NCBI GenBank assembly: GCA_009829735.1 | Contig: CM020619.1 | Span: 11,709,777-11,773,776, forward strand | Reading direction: 5' to 3' | Source of the DNA: Pyropia yezoensis | Taxonomy: Eukaryota; Rhodophyta; Bangiophyceae; Bangiales; Bangiaceae | DNA length: 64,000 nt | Program-made: the position numbers and the translations under genes | Part shown: positions 39,384-50,075 of the stretch, in pieces | Layout: every line of letters starts with the position of its first letter | Position numbering within the stretch: position 1 is the first letter of the stretch | Notes under the pieces: model-generated | The model's input: the letters and a program-made list of their open reading frames with translations, nothing else | Database searches by the model: none | Told to the model about the DNA's origin: nothing

Positions 39384-42300
39384 ATGAACCCCCTCCGAGG
39401 GCGGGGGGATGCCTCGAGGAGGGGGCGTGGCAGCGGCGTCTGCGTTGCGTGTCAAGGCACGGGGTCGTGCTCCCGAGGTAGCGCGTGCAAGTTCTCGCAC
39501 GAGACCCCGTCGGGACCACGAGCGGCGTCGGCAGGCGCTCCCGCTGCGGTGGCCGCCCGTTCCACGCCGCGCTTGTACTTGAAGCCGCTCAGGTCGCCTC
39601 AGCCGTTTGTTGATGCCCACGAGATGCGCCGCTTTGTGAGCGCCCTGCGCGCGCATCCGGAGCCGTCGCAGATGCTGTTGCTGCTGGTGGCGCCTGACAA
39701 GTATGGGCTGGTGCGGGTTCAGGAGCTGGCGACGCGCACCATGTGTGGGGGGCACGATCCGGGGGGCTACGCCACCGGCGCCCGCGAGCTGGGGAGGGTG
39801 CTTGCCCCGCTAATCGACTGGCTCCTTTTCGCGGACCGCATGTCGGCCCAGTCCCACGCGCTCAACGCGGTGGCGGCAACGGTGGCGGCGGCGCCTCGCT
39901 TTTGGGGCCGCATTGCCTCTGCGACCGACGCCCTGGTGGGCGACCCGTCGCTTGCGGCCGCCGCGGTGGCATTGCCCGCCGTTGGCAGCGGGCTGTCGCC
40001 CCTCGATCACTGGACGGGGGTGTTGGGGGCGGTTGCGCGCTTCTGCACCCTCTGCCTGGAGCGCTTCCCCGGGACCCCCGTGCCGGGGCCAGACCGGGAC
40101 GCGCTGCTCCGCGTCGCGGCGAGCATTGCGGACCACCCGTTGGCGCCCGCCGCCGCGGGCCCCGCCTGGGCTGGTGCCACCCGCGCCCGCGCCGCGTTGC
40201 CGCCGACGGGCGTGCAGGAGCGGGCGCTGGCCGCGGCAGTGGCGCCGTTGGCTGGGATCCTCGACGTCATCGCCCGGCGGGTGGCAAGCGCGGCCGAAGC
40301 GGCGGCGCTGGAGGCCGCCATCGACCGCCGCCGCCGCATGTACCCGCCACTGGCCGCGGGGCCTGCCCCCGCCGCCGCTGCTAGCGCCCCCGGGGGGGTG
40401 GGCGACGCGACGGCTGGGGCGACGGGCCCCGGCGGCTACCCGGGGGGGGCCCGCCATGACAATGACCAGGAGGAGGTGGCGGACATTGCGGTGTTCCCCA
40501 CGGCGGATGAGATGCTGTGCGAGGCGCCGCCTTACCTGCCCTTTCCCCCCGCCACAGAGGGGACGTCGGCAGCGGAAACTCCCGGTCGCCTCCTTGAAAG
40601 GCTCTTTCGGCTGACGCGGGAGGACCTGGTGGCGCCCTTGCGGGAGGCCATCCAGGCATTTCGGGCGTCGGCGGTCGCCGCAGGCGGGTGGGTGCCGAAC
40701 GCGCCCGGCCGCCGCGCTGGTAGCGGTCGTGCCGTGGCGGCGCCCAAGGACCTGCACGTTTACCGGGGCGCCCGCATCGACGGGGTCACGATGGGCCGCT
40801 CCGACGGCGCGCGGGCGCGGGTGGCGTTTGACCCGCCCGCAGGCGCCCGCGGCGGGGGGGCACGGGCGGCGGCCCGCTATTGGGAGGCAGCCACCCGGCG
40901 GCTCGGTGTAGGTACGCTCGTGTGCCTCTGCCGGGACCTGCACACCCCGACGCCGCTGCTGCTGTTTGGCGTCATTGTCGAGCGCGACGTCGATGCGTCG
41001 CTGCGGCGGGGGTCCCTCAACGCCCCCACTGTTGGGGCTTTTACGGGCCCCTCTGTGCATGTGGCGCCCTGCGGTCTCGGGCTGGGCGAGTGGCTGTCGG
41101 CGGTGGCGGCCTGCCCCGCTGACACGGGCGGGTCTGCCGCTCCCGCCTCCGAGCTGCTGCTGTTACACGCCCCCCAGGTGGCCTTCTTTGCCGCCGCCCC
41201 CGTGCTGCGGGCGTTGGCACGGCTGGAGCCACACCTCCCCTTTCGCGACATCCTGGCGGCCTCGCCCGGGACGTGTGCGCCGCCGCGGCCGCCTGCCTAC
41301 CTCTTGGACGCGCCCGCGGCGGGTCGGGTGCTGGACCTCAACGCCCTCGTGGATGACCCCGCTCGCCGGTCGCCCACGCTGGCGGCGGTGGACGTACTCG
41401 CGCCGGGCGCCGACGGCTGGCCGTCGGCGGAGCTCCTGCACCGCACGTCCCTGGATGAGGCGCAGGTGGGCGCCCTCCGCGCCGCGCTGTCCACATCTGT
41501 GGTGCTGCTACAGGGGCCCCCGGGGACGGGCAAGAGCTTCCTCTCTGTCCGGCTTGTGCAGTTGCTGGTGCAGCGGCACCAACGGCTGCGTGCGGCTCGA
41601 GCGATGAGGGGCCGGGAAAGTGCGGCGCGTGGCGGCGGCATCCTGGTGGTTTCTTACACCAACCATGCGCTGGACCAGTTTTTGCTGGGCCTCATGGACC
41701 GCGGCATCGACGGCCTCGTTCGCCTTGGCCGACGGTCGGAGCACCCCCGGCTGGAGGCTTGCAGCCTGCAGAAGCGGGTGCTCGCGGTCGGCCGGCCAGG
41801 GTACATGCGGTATGAGCATGCGGTCAACCGGGACAACCTGAAACGTTTGAACGATTCGCTCAATGAGGCGGTGGGTCGGCTGCAGACCGCGCACCAGGAG
41901 CGGGAACGCGTGGATGCTGGCGAGTGTGCTTCATGGCACGCCCTTTCCCCGTTTCTTGATGAGGAGTACCCCGCCATGTTCAACAGCCTCGTGGCGGGGA
42001 GCGCCCCGGCGGACGGACCAGCCATTGCCACGGAAGAAGGCGATGGCGACGTGGAGGCTGGCGAGCACGGCGCACCCGGCCAAGATGATGGCAAGTCGGA
42101 CCGGGAATGGACAGTGGTGTCTCGCAAGCGGTCGCTGTCCCGTGCGCAGCTTTTCCACTCCTGGCAGCGGGGCGGCGATGAATTGCATCCCGACGGCAAT
42201 GTTGATGGCGACCTCGAGCGGCTGTCGCGGGCTGCCAACGCGTGGTCTCTGCCGGTGCCCTCCCGGCGACAGCTGGTGAGGCATTGGGTGCGTCGGATGG

Positions 42301-45300
42301 TGGCGGCTGCGGAGACCGACGTGTCGGCCTGTGCGGCGGACATTGATGAAAAGGTGGCGGTGCAGCGCCGCGTTGGCGACGAGTCGACACTCGCCGTGCT
42401 CCGCAGCGCATCGGTGGTTGGGGCGACGACCACCAAAGCGGCTGACATTCAGTCGCTCATTGCCACCTGGGCGCCACAGGTGGTTGTGATAGAAGAGGCG
42501 GCCGAGGTGCTTGAGGCGCACTGCTTCGCTGCGCTGCACGGTAATGTACAACAGCTGATACTTGTGGGTGACCACAAACAGCTGAGGCCCAAGTACAATG
42601 TGTACGATCTCGCCTTGGACAGCGGCAGGGGCTACAACCTGGATGTGTCCCTCTTTGAGCGGCTTGCCGACGTGAGCCGCTACAATAACGTGCACCAGCT
42701 GCTCACCCAGCGGCGAATGCGGCCTGCCATTGCAGACCTGATTCGCGACACCGTGTACCCGTCGCTCGCCGATGCGCCGTGCGTGCGGGACTACCCAGAC
42801 GAGGTGCGGGGTATGGGGGCGTGTGTATACTTTTGGGAGCACGACGTGGCAGAGGACGGGTGTTGCCGAGAGGACGATGGCGCTGGCGGGCGCTCCCATC
42901 GCAACACCCACGAGGTGGGGCTGGTTGTCGCACTGACGCGGTACCTCATCCAGCAGGGCTACCACGCCCGCAACTTGGTCGTCCTGACTGGCTACGCGGG
43001 GCAGCTGGCGTTGCTGCGGGCAGCGCTGTCGACGCTGACGGGGGTGGCGATTGACGAGCGTGACCAAGAAGCGCTGGAAGACCCGGACGCCGCCGCCGCT
43101 GGCGGTGCGACCACGTCGGGGGAGATGGCCACTGCGCCTGACCGCGGCAAGGATGACCTCGTTCGGCTTGCGACAGTGGACAACTATGTACGCTGTACAC
43201 TGACTACGTTTGGGAGGGTGGGAGTTGAGTGGGACTGGTTGTGTGTGGGATCCTGTTTCTTTCGTTGTTTCTTTTGTCCTCCGGCAGGAACTGACCGTAC
43301 CCTGCCCGTTTCATTTTGCTTGCTGGTCCCACCTGGTGCTGCCCCACCGTATGCTTGCTTGCCCGTTACCTTTTTACGTGCCCCTTTGTGCGGAGCAGCA
43401 AGGCGAAGAGAGCGACGTGGTCATTGTGTCCCTGGTGCGTTGCAACCCTGGAGGAGTTGTCGGCTTCCTCTCTACGCCCAACCGCATCAACGTGCTGCTG
43501 TCGCGGGCCAAGCACGGCCTCTTCCTCGTTGGTAGCGCCCGCACCCTCACGCTGCGGCGCCGCACCCCCGGGGGCGTCATGTGGTCTCGCGTCGTTGAGC
43601 TGCTCCGTGCGGGCGGGCGCGTCGGCCCCGCCCTTCCGCTGCAATGTCAGTTGCACGGCACCGCCACAGCCGTGCGGGACGCGTCGGCGTTTGCCGTCCT
43701 GGCCGGCGACGGCGGCTGCGCGGCGGCTTGCGGCTTTCTTCTATCCTGTGGTCACACCTGCCCGCGGCGGTGTCACCCGGACGACCGCCGCCACGTCCGG
43801 GAGGCTGCCGTCTGCCGCGCCGACTGCATGCGCCTGCGGCCGGTCGCCGAGTGCGCGGGGCAGCACCCGTGCCCCCGCCGGTGCGGGGAGGCGTGCGGGC
43901 CGTGCCGCGTGGTGCTGCCGCGGGTGAACCTGCCGTGTGGGCACACCCGCCACGGGGTGGAGTGTGTCGACGCCTCCCGCGGGCGGGTGCGGTGTATCAC
44001 CCGGGTGGCGGTGGAGATGCCCCTGTGCGGCCACACGTGCGAAGTGGCGTGTGCGGTGGCGGCAGAGCGCCCCTTCCACACCTCCCCCGCCTACTGCACG
44101 GAGGCGTGCGGGCAGCCGCTGCCCTGTGGCCACCCCTGTGCGGCGCCGTGCAAAGAGTGCCGGGCGGTGGGCGTCGACGACCCCGAGCGACGGGTCGCCG
44201 TGTCCCACGGTCCGTGCCGTGTGGCGTGCGGGCGGGCGGGCGCGTGCGGCCACGACTGCAACCACCCGTGCCACGCCGGCACGCCGTGCCCGCCGTGCGA
44301 CCGGCCTTGTGCTCGCGGGTGTGAGCACGCCGCGTGCGCTCTCTCCTGCGGCGAGCCTTGCGTGCCGTGTCTGCAGCCGTGCTCGTGGGCCTGTCCACAC
44401 GCGCCGGTGCGGGACGCGGGCCCCGCTGCGGGGACGGCGGTGGTGGTTGGCCCCGCCGGCTGGCGCTGCTGTGTCATGCCCTGTGGCGCGCCGTGTGACA
44501 TGGTGCCGTGTGACCGCCGGTGCGGCTTGCCGCTGTTGTGTGGTCACCCGTGTCCGTCGCTGTGTGGGGAGCCGTGCCCGTCGTCCGCCTATTGTGCCGA
44601 GTGCGGTGACCGCTTCCGGGCGCTCGCCGACGAGGTGGTGGACCTGCTGACGCTGACCCATCTGGCCGACGTGGACGTGGACGCCGACCCGGTAATTGTG
44701 CTGGCGTGTGGTCACCTCTTTTTGCGCTCCACCCTCGACGGCTGGTTTGAGCTGCCCACCGCCTACGTCCACGACGAGGTGACGGGCCGGTACATTGAGC
44801 CGGCGCCCCTGCCCGCGGAGGCCGCCGCCGTCAAGGGCTGCCCCACCTGCCGCCAGCCAGTGGCGGTGCGGCGGTACGGGCGGCCGGCAGCCAAGGCGCG
44901 CCTCGACGCGGCCGTCGAGTACCACATCCGCGCCACGACGCGGCGCCACAATGCCCTTTTGACCCGCCTGAACACCCTCCTTGACGCCGTCACAGCTGCC
45001 GAAGCCGCCCCCGCGGCAGCGGGCACTGCCACCACTGCTGACCGCCGCCCCCCCCCCGCCCACGCCGCGGGCGCAGCACCGGACGCAGGGGGGCCGGCTG
45101 CCGCCGTCGCTGCCGCCACCGACACTAGGTGCCGCGACTGTGCCCTTCACGGCGCCGCCGCCGAGCTGGAGCGTCTCGCCGACGCAGCAAACCGCCTCGC
45201 CGACGAAGCCGAGAAGGACAACCCCGCCGCCCGCATCCACACCGCCTCCCTCGTTACGGTGGAGCGGGAAGCGGCAGCGGCGCGGGCGGCGGCGGCCGAC

Positions 45301-46362
45301 GCCACCGCCAGCGCGCCGTCTGACGCGGCCGACGCGACGGTCGACGTGGCGCCCCCCGCCTTCCGTATCGGCACCGCCGCTGGCGACACGGAGGAGCGGT
45401 CAGGGGCGACGGCGCCGGCCGCGCGGCCGGCGTCGGCAGCCGCCGCACCTGCGGTGGCGACCCCCGACAATGCCGCCGCGGCGGCCGCCCAGCGGCGGCG
45501 AGCGGCCATTGCGCTACCGCCGCCCGACCTGGCCGTCCCCACAGACGCCCGGCTGACCGCCACAGACGCACTGCTCGGGGCCGCCCGCGCTCGCCTGGCG
45601 GCGACTCGCATGCCTGCCGTGGCGGGCGGCCCCTGCGGTGGCGGCGCCGCCGCCGCGGCCGCCGCGGCCCACGCGCAGGCTACGCCGCTGGCCCGGCGGG
45701 ACGCGGCGGCCGCTGCCTTGGACCGCGCCGCCGCGGCCGTTGCCGCGGCGGCCGCGACAGCGTCCCGGGGGCGCCTCGACGGCGGCCGCCGCGCGGCGGC
45801 GCTGGCGCAGCGGCGGGTGGTCCTTGCCGAGCAGGCGGTGGCGGGCGACTTTTTGGTGCGCGGCACCGCGGCGGCGGCCGCGGTCACCGGCCCGGGCGGC
45901 GGCGCCGCCCCCCCCGCCCGCACCGCTGTCGACGAGGCGTCTGTGCGGGGGCGGCAGGAGGCGGCGCTGGCCGACGCCACCGCCGCCCTGGCCGCCGCCC
46001 GCGCCGCGACGGCGGCCTTCCACCCCGACGCGCCGCTCGTCGTCTGGGTCGCCGCCGCCGCCGCCCGCGTTGCCGCCCTGCGGGTGCGCGTGCAGGAGGG
46101 GGTGGGGCGCCTGTCCGTGAGGGAGAAGCGCACCATCTTTGCGGCGCTGCGGCTGGCGCCCGCCGCCGTTGGCGCCCACATGTACCGGTGCCCCAACGGG
46201 CACGCCTACTTTGTGGACAACTGTGGGGAGGTGGTGGAAGCGGGGGTGTGCCCCGAGTGTGGTGCCCCCATCGGGGCCAGGACGTACGGCACGCCCGCGG
46301 AGGGCAATGTGCGGGATACAACCTACCTGGACGCCCCGTCTGTGTGGGGAGGGGGCGCGTAG
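39384..46362 (+). CDS. ZNFX1: ZNFX1-type SF1 RNA helicase with CCCH, NFX1 and RZ zinc fingers (two exons)
   Basis: Exons 39384-43187 and 43399-46362 give about 2255 residues. From the N-terminus: a CCCH finger (C-x8-C-x5-C-x3-H around residues 15-37), a helical region, and a UPF1-like helicase core with Walker A GPPGTGKS near 711, SYTNHALDQFL (motif Ia), VVVIEEAAEV near 1037 (Walker B, DEAA-type) and GDHKQLRPK (motif III). Motif V (ATVDNY/QGEESDVVIVS) is split by the intron, and motif VI is NVLLSRAKHGLFLVG. About a dozen NFX1-type Cys/His repeats (CGHTC, CGHPC and similar) lie at ~1380-1690, a RING-like CGHLF...CPTC segment at ~1700-1760, an Ala-rich coiled region, and an RZ finger (CPNGHAYFVDNCGE...CPEC) near 2196-2225. 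ZNFX1 homologues act in dsRNA sensing, small-RNA inheritance and silencing. The N-terminal CCCH finger is not part of the human protein as I know it. The start follows a C/T leader. Confidence 0.92.
43188..43398 (+). other. Intron of the ZNFX1-like gene (211 bp, phase 0)
   Basis: The donor is GTACGC after TAT (Tyr), and the acceptor CGGAGCAG lies before CAAGGC. Joining restores the conserved helicase motif V across the junction. An upstream acceptor (CTCCGGCAG, ending 43287) has a better pyrimidine tract. Its use would keep frame and insert 37 residues into motif V. This is the only intron in the window that I can support. Confidence 0.85.
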
Positions 46363-46559
46363 GTTTGGTCGCGGCTGGCGGCGGCTGGCGGCGGGCGTTG
46401 CGTGTCCCCCCCACGGTCGGCGGGGGCTGTGCGCTGTGGCTGGCACCACGCGGGGGGTGCCATAGGGACGAGGGGCAGGTCGATGGAGGGGCGGAGGCAC
46501 TGTACTGTACCTACTTTAGGGTCAATCGCCGGTCGGTGGCGAGGGTTCTCCACTGATCC

Positions 46560-46602
46560 CCGCTACCCCGCCGCCCACGCCGCTCACGCGGCGGGGTAGC
46601 GG
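46560..46602 (+). repeat. Perfect 15-bp inverted repeat (hairpin) after the helicase gene
   Basis: Arms 46560-46574 and 46588-46602 are exactly complementary, with a 13-base loop that is itself GC-rich. It lies about 200 bp past the helicase stop and could fold in its 3' UTR or mark its transcript end. A T-rich run (46620-46640) follows directly. Confidence 0.75.
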
Positions 46603-48250
46603 TTGTCTCTCTTTCTCTCCTTTTTTTTTTTCTTCTTCTTCCGCATGCCACCGTGAAGCTCGCTCTTGGGGACCGCCTCCCTGTGGACGCACCCCTGCCG
46701 TCGGGGCCGCGGGGCGGTGGCGTTGGATACCCCCCGAGAGAGAAGACGGGAAAGAAAAGAAGAGAACGGGCATGCGGCGCCGTCCACGGGCCCCCACCCC
46801 ACACAGCCCACGCGGCACGCACCCACGCCCCCGCCGCCCGCCCTCTGCGCCGCCACCGTCGACGCCGCCGCTGCCGCCATGCCCGTCCACCCACCCACCG
46901 CCCCCGCCCGTGGAGCACGGCGGGGCGCCCGCCCTCCCCCCCCCCCCCCCCCCCCGCACGGAGCCGCCGCCGCGCCAGGGCCAGGCGGCAGCGCCTGGGG
47001 CCCACGGCGGCCACCAACGGCCGCCCCCCCCCCCCCCGCCTGCGCGTGTCACGGCTGTCGGCAGCGGCGCCAGCAGCGTCTGCACCGACGAATGCGCAGG
47101 CGGCAGCGTCGCGTCGGGCGAGTCGCCCACCCCCGCCCGCGGCGGCATCGCCCCCAGCGACCAGGGGTGACCGCCGGCCCATCCACCCCCCTCTGCGGGG
47201 TCGCCCACACCTGCTCCCCAGCGGGGTCCTCCTCCCGCCTCGGGCCACACCCCCGAAGAGCCCCTCCCCCCCCCCCCCCCCCGCCCCCCTGGGGACTGAC
47301 GGCAGCGGCCCCGCGGCGTAGCCGAGCGCCACCCCCCGGGCGCCGCGATTGCCAACGCATAGCTCCTGGAAGAGATGCTTCGCTGCCCGCTGCTGTGGGC
47401 GTCCACCGGCGCCGCGCCTTCGCGGGAGCCGGGCGGGGGGCGGCTACGCAGCCGCCTGTGAGGGACCAAGACGAGGACACGCATCGCTTGGCGTGGCGCA
47501 TCGAGCGGTGGTATAAGGGTGCGTCCGCCCATCCGGCCGGCCCCTCCCCAGTCCCGCGGGCGCCTTTTCTTCTCGTCCGCTAGGCAGCAGCTGGTGGTGC
47601 GCGCTGGAGCCCGAGTCGCGCCTCCTCCCGGGGGGGGCGCGGCTCTACGCCGCCGAACCGGCGGCGCCCTCCTGTCTGTGCTCGGCTGCCCCTGCGCGTT
47701 TGATCGGGGCCACCTCTGCGCTCGGGACGGCAGCGGCGCTGGGCGGCGGCGTGCACGCCCTGCGTCGTCCCCGCCTTCGTTCGGTGTCTTCTTCCTCCCT
47801 TCCCTCCCTCCCTGCCCCCCCTCCTCCCTGCTCTCCCCTAGTTCCGCCACGTGATGGTCTCGCGGCCGCGCGCGCAAAGGAGACGACCGTTTGGCAGCAG
47901 TGGCGGTGGTGACACCCTAAGTACTGTACACGCCGTCCGCGACGCGAGAAGGGAGCTAAAAACGCTGGGGCACGGAGAACGCAGCGAGCGAGGCGACGAC
48001 AACAGGCAATTCACAAAAAAAAAAAAACAGACACAAAAAAAACGACAAAGAGTAGAAAGGACACCCCCCGTGGCCAGCACGCGACCCATTGAAACACAAA
48101 ACACAATGCAGAGAGACGACCCAAAGCCCAAACAAACAAACACACTTCACACATACACATGCACACAACCCTCGATCCCGTCGCCCCAAGTGCCCCCGAA
48201 ACCCCATCGACCGCGCGGTGGATCGTCGGCTGGTGCAGATGACCCATCCC
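46603..48250. other. Intergenic, no supported gene
   Basis: C/G-homopolymer-rich sequence with open frames on both strands that lack domains. From 47900 to 48200 there is an A-rich patch (A12 and A8 runs near 48016-48045) with a TACTGTAC motif at 47922-47929, probably the 3' side of a minus-strand transcript. Confidence 0.45.
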
Positions 48251-48310
48251 CGCCCCCCGCATCCCCCACGCCCTTACCAGCGCCCCCCGCATCCCCCACG
48301 CCCTTACCAG
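48251..48310 (+). repeat. Two exact tandem 30-bp units
   Basis: 48251-48280 repeats exactly at 48281-48310. C-rich unit lying just 3' of the possible minus-strand gene that ends at 48318. Confidence 0.85.
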
Positions 48311-48317
48311 CGCCCCC

Positions 48318-48580
48318 CTACTGGTGGCTGCTGTGCGTAGAGGACGCGGGCGCGTCCACCTGTCGCGGCCGCCCGCCGCCGAGGCCGTCGCCCGCCTTCA
48401 TAGCGATCAGCGCATCGAGGGCGGCCGACTTGCGGGGGCTGGCCACCCGGTAGTGGCTCGCGTGCGGTGGGGGCGAAGGGGGAGTGACGGGTGGCCGCCG
48501 CCGCCGCCACTGCCCCATGGACCGACACGCGTTGTTGGGCGTGCACGGCGGGCGGCCACCGGTTGGCGGCGGCGGCGGCA

Positions 48581-48619
<39 letters not shown>

Positions 48620-48668
48620 GACGGCGGTGTCCCGCCGCCTGCGCCCGTCGACAGGGCGGCGACGTCAT
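48318..48668 (-). CDS. Possible 116-residue Pro-rich protein
   Basis: ATG at 48668. The N-terminal half is poly-Pro (the GGC array at 48560-48615 read on the minus strand). The C-terminal half has normal composition (HYRVASPRKSAALDALIAMK, then a Ser/His-rich tail ending HSSHQ) and looks like a real short helix with a basic SPRKS site. The frame stays open upstream to 48920. No domain recognised. Kept as weak because the repeat supplies much of the frame. Confidence 0.3.
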
Positions 48669-48692
48669 GTGCACGGTGAGGGGGGAGAGGGA

Positions 48693-48717
48693 GGGGGGGG
48701 GGGGGGGGGGGGGGGGG
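48693..48717 (+). repeat. G25 homopolymer
   Basis: Run of 25 G just upstream (on the minus strand) of the possible gene at 48318-48668. Likely a site of length variation or assembly error. Confidence 0.85.
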
Positions 48718-49019
48718 AGGAAGAAGGGGGCGTGGGGCGGTGGGGACCCCTCGGAAACATACCGAAAAACACGCGGGCGGGCGTGCGGCTCGGCCGGGGG
48801 CGGTGCAGAGACGGCGGGCGGCCCCGGCCGGAAGGCCGTGGCGGTGGCGCCGCGCGGGGCACGACACAAGACAAGGATGCAGGCGGAAGCGGCGCAAGCC
48901 GCCAGCCAGGGCGCAAACACCAGCGACGCAAGATGGCTCCACCCGTCTGCGTGCTGGCACCCCCAACTCTTCCCCCCCCCCCCCCTCCCTCCCCGAATGG
49001 CACTGCCGGCGCCACACCC

Positions 49020-49276
49020 TCAGCCATCCAAAACGGTCACGCCCTCGTCATCAAAGTACACGCACCCCGCCCCCTGGTCGGTCATGACCATCCCATTGGC
49101 GGGCCCGAGCGTCACCCCCGCCGCCGCGGCGGCGGCGGCGGCGGCGGCCACCGCCTCGCGGGGGACCCCCCGGGAGCGCGACAGCACCAGCAGGTCCTGG
49201 GTGGCGGGCTCGCCGGGGGCGTCGCCCTCGGCACACGACCACACCACCGCGGTGGTGTAGGGGGGCACGGCCGCCG

Positions 49277-49307
<31 letters not shown>

Positions 49308-50075
49308 GCCGTCGCTGCCGCCGCAGCCGCCGCCGCCGCCGCCGCCGCCGCCACCGCCACCGCCGCCACCGCCGCCGCCGTCGGTGCTGCTGCCGGGCCC
49401 GCCCTCCACGGCGAGCACCCAGTAGCGCCCGGCGGGGTGGGGCGGGAAGGAGAGGGCGAGCCGGCCGGGCGCCCCCACCGGGTCGGGGGTGGTCAGCAGG
49501 CCCCGCGTGCACGCCACCACCCGCCGGCCGTCGCCGTCGCCGCCGGCGGTAGAGGCGGACGCGCCGCCAGCCGCCGGCGGCGCGGCCGTCGCAGACCCCG
49601 TCGCCGCGCCCCCCCCCCCCACCACCGGCGCGCCGTCGTCGGCAGGCGGCGGCGGCGGGGGCAGGAGCAGGCACGACCGCACCGCCGCGACGGGCGCCCC
49701 CCCCCCCGCGACGGCCGGCGTGTAGTGGGCGGTGACGCACGGCGCGCCGGCCTCGACGGCGGCGACAAAGCGGGCCGACATGGCCGCCTGGTACCAGGTG
49801 CCGCGCAGGGCGGCCAGCGAAAACGCCGCCACCGTTGGGGGGGACGGGCAGGCGCCGCCGGCGGGGCCCGTCGACGGCCCGCCGTCGGCGGCGGCAGCGG
49901 CGGCAGCGGCGGCAGGGGCGACGGCGGCCATGGCCACCAGCACCACCAGCGGGGCCGTCACGGCCACGGCGGCGACGGCGGCGGTCGCGGCCACGGACCG
50001 GCGGGGCGCGCGGCGCCGGCGCAGGCCGCCCATCCGAGCGGGGCGGCTGGGGGGCGGGGCGACCCCGACCGCCAT
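49020..50075 (-). CDS. Lipocalin, plastid- or secretory-targeted
   Basis: 351 residues from the ATG at 50075; an in-frame ATG at 50033 is also possible. Residues 1-64 are basic then Ala-rich hydrophobic (VAVTAPLVVLVAMAAV), a signal or plastid/lumen targeting peptide. The lipocalin marks follow: LRGTWYQ (residues 91-96, the G-x-W motif), then ARFVAAVEAGAPCVTAHYTP, GRYWVLAVE and YTTAVVWSC strands, and LLVLSRSRGVP with the conserved Arg of the third motif. Lipocalins carry small hydrophobic ligands; plant chloroplast lipocalins protect thylakoid lipids from oxidation. The barrel is interrupted by an unusual poly-Gly stretch of about 20 residues followed by an Asp run (complement of 49285-49380), and by Pro/Ala-rich loops, which make the protein larger than the usual 170-330. 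Single exon. Confidence 0.75.

Noticed and set aside
46522-47877. 451-residue minus-strand frame after the helicase gene
   Set aside because: Frame length depends on G/C homopolymers; composition Arg/Gly/Pro with no recognisable feature.
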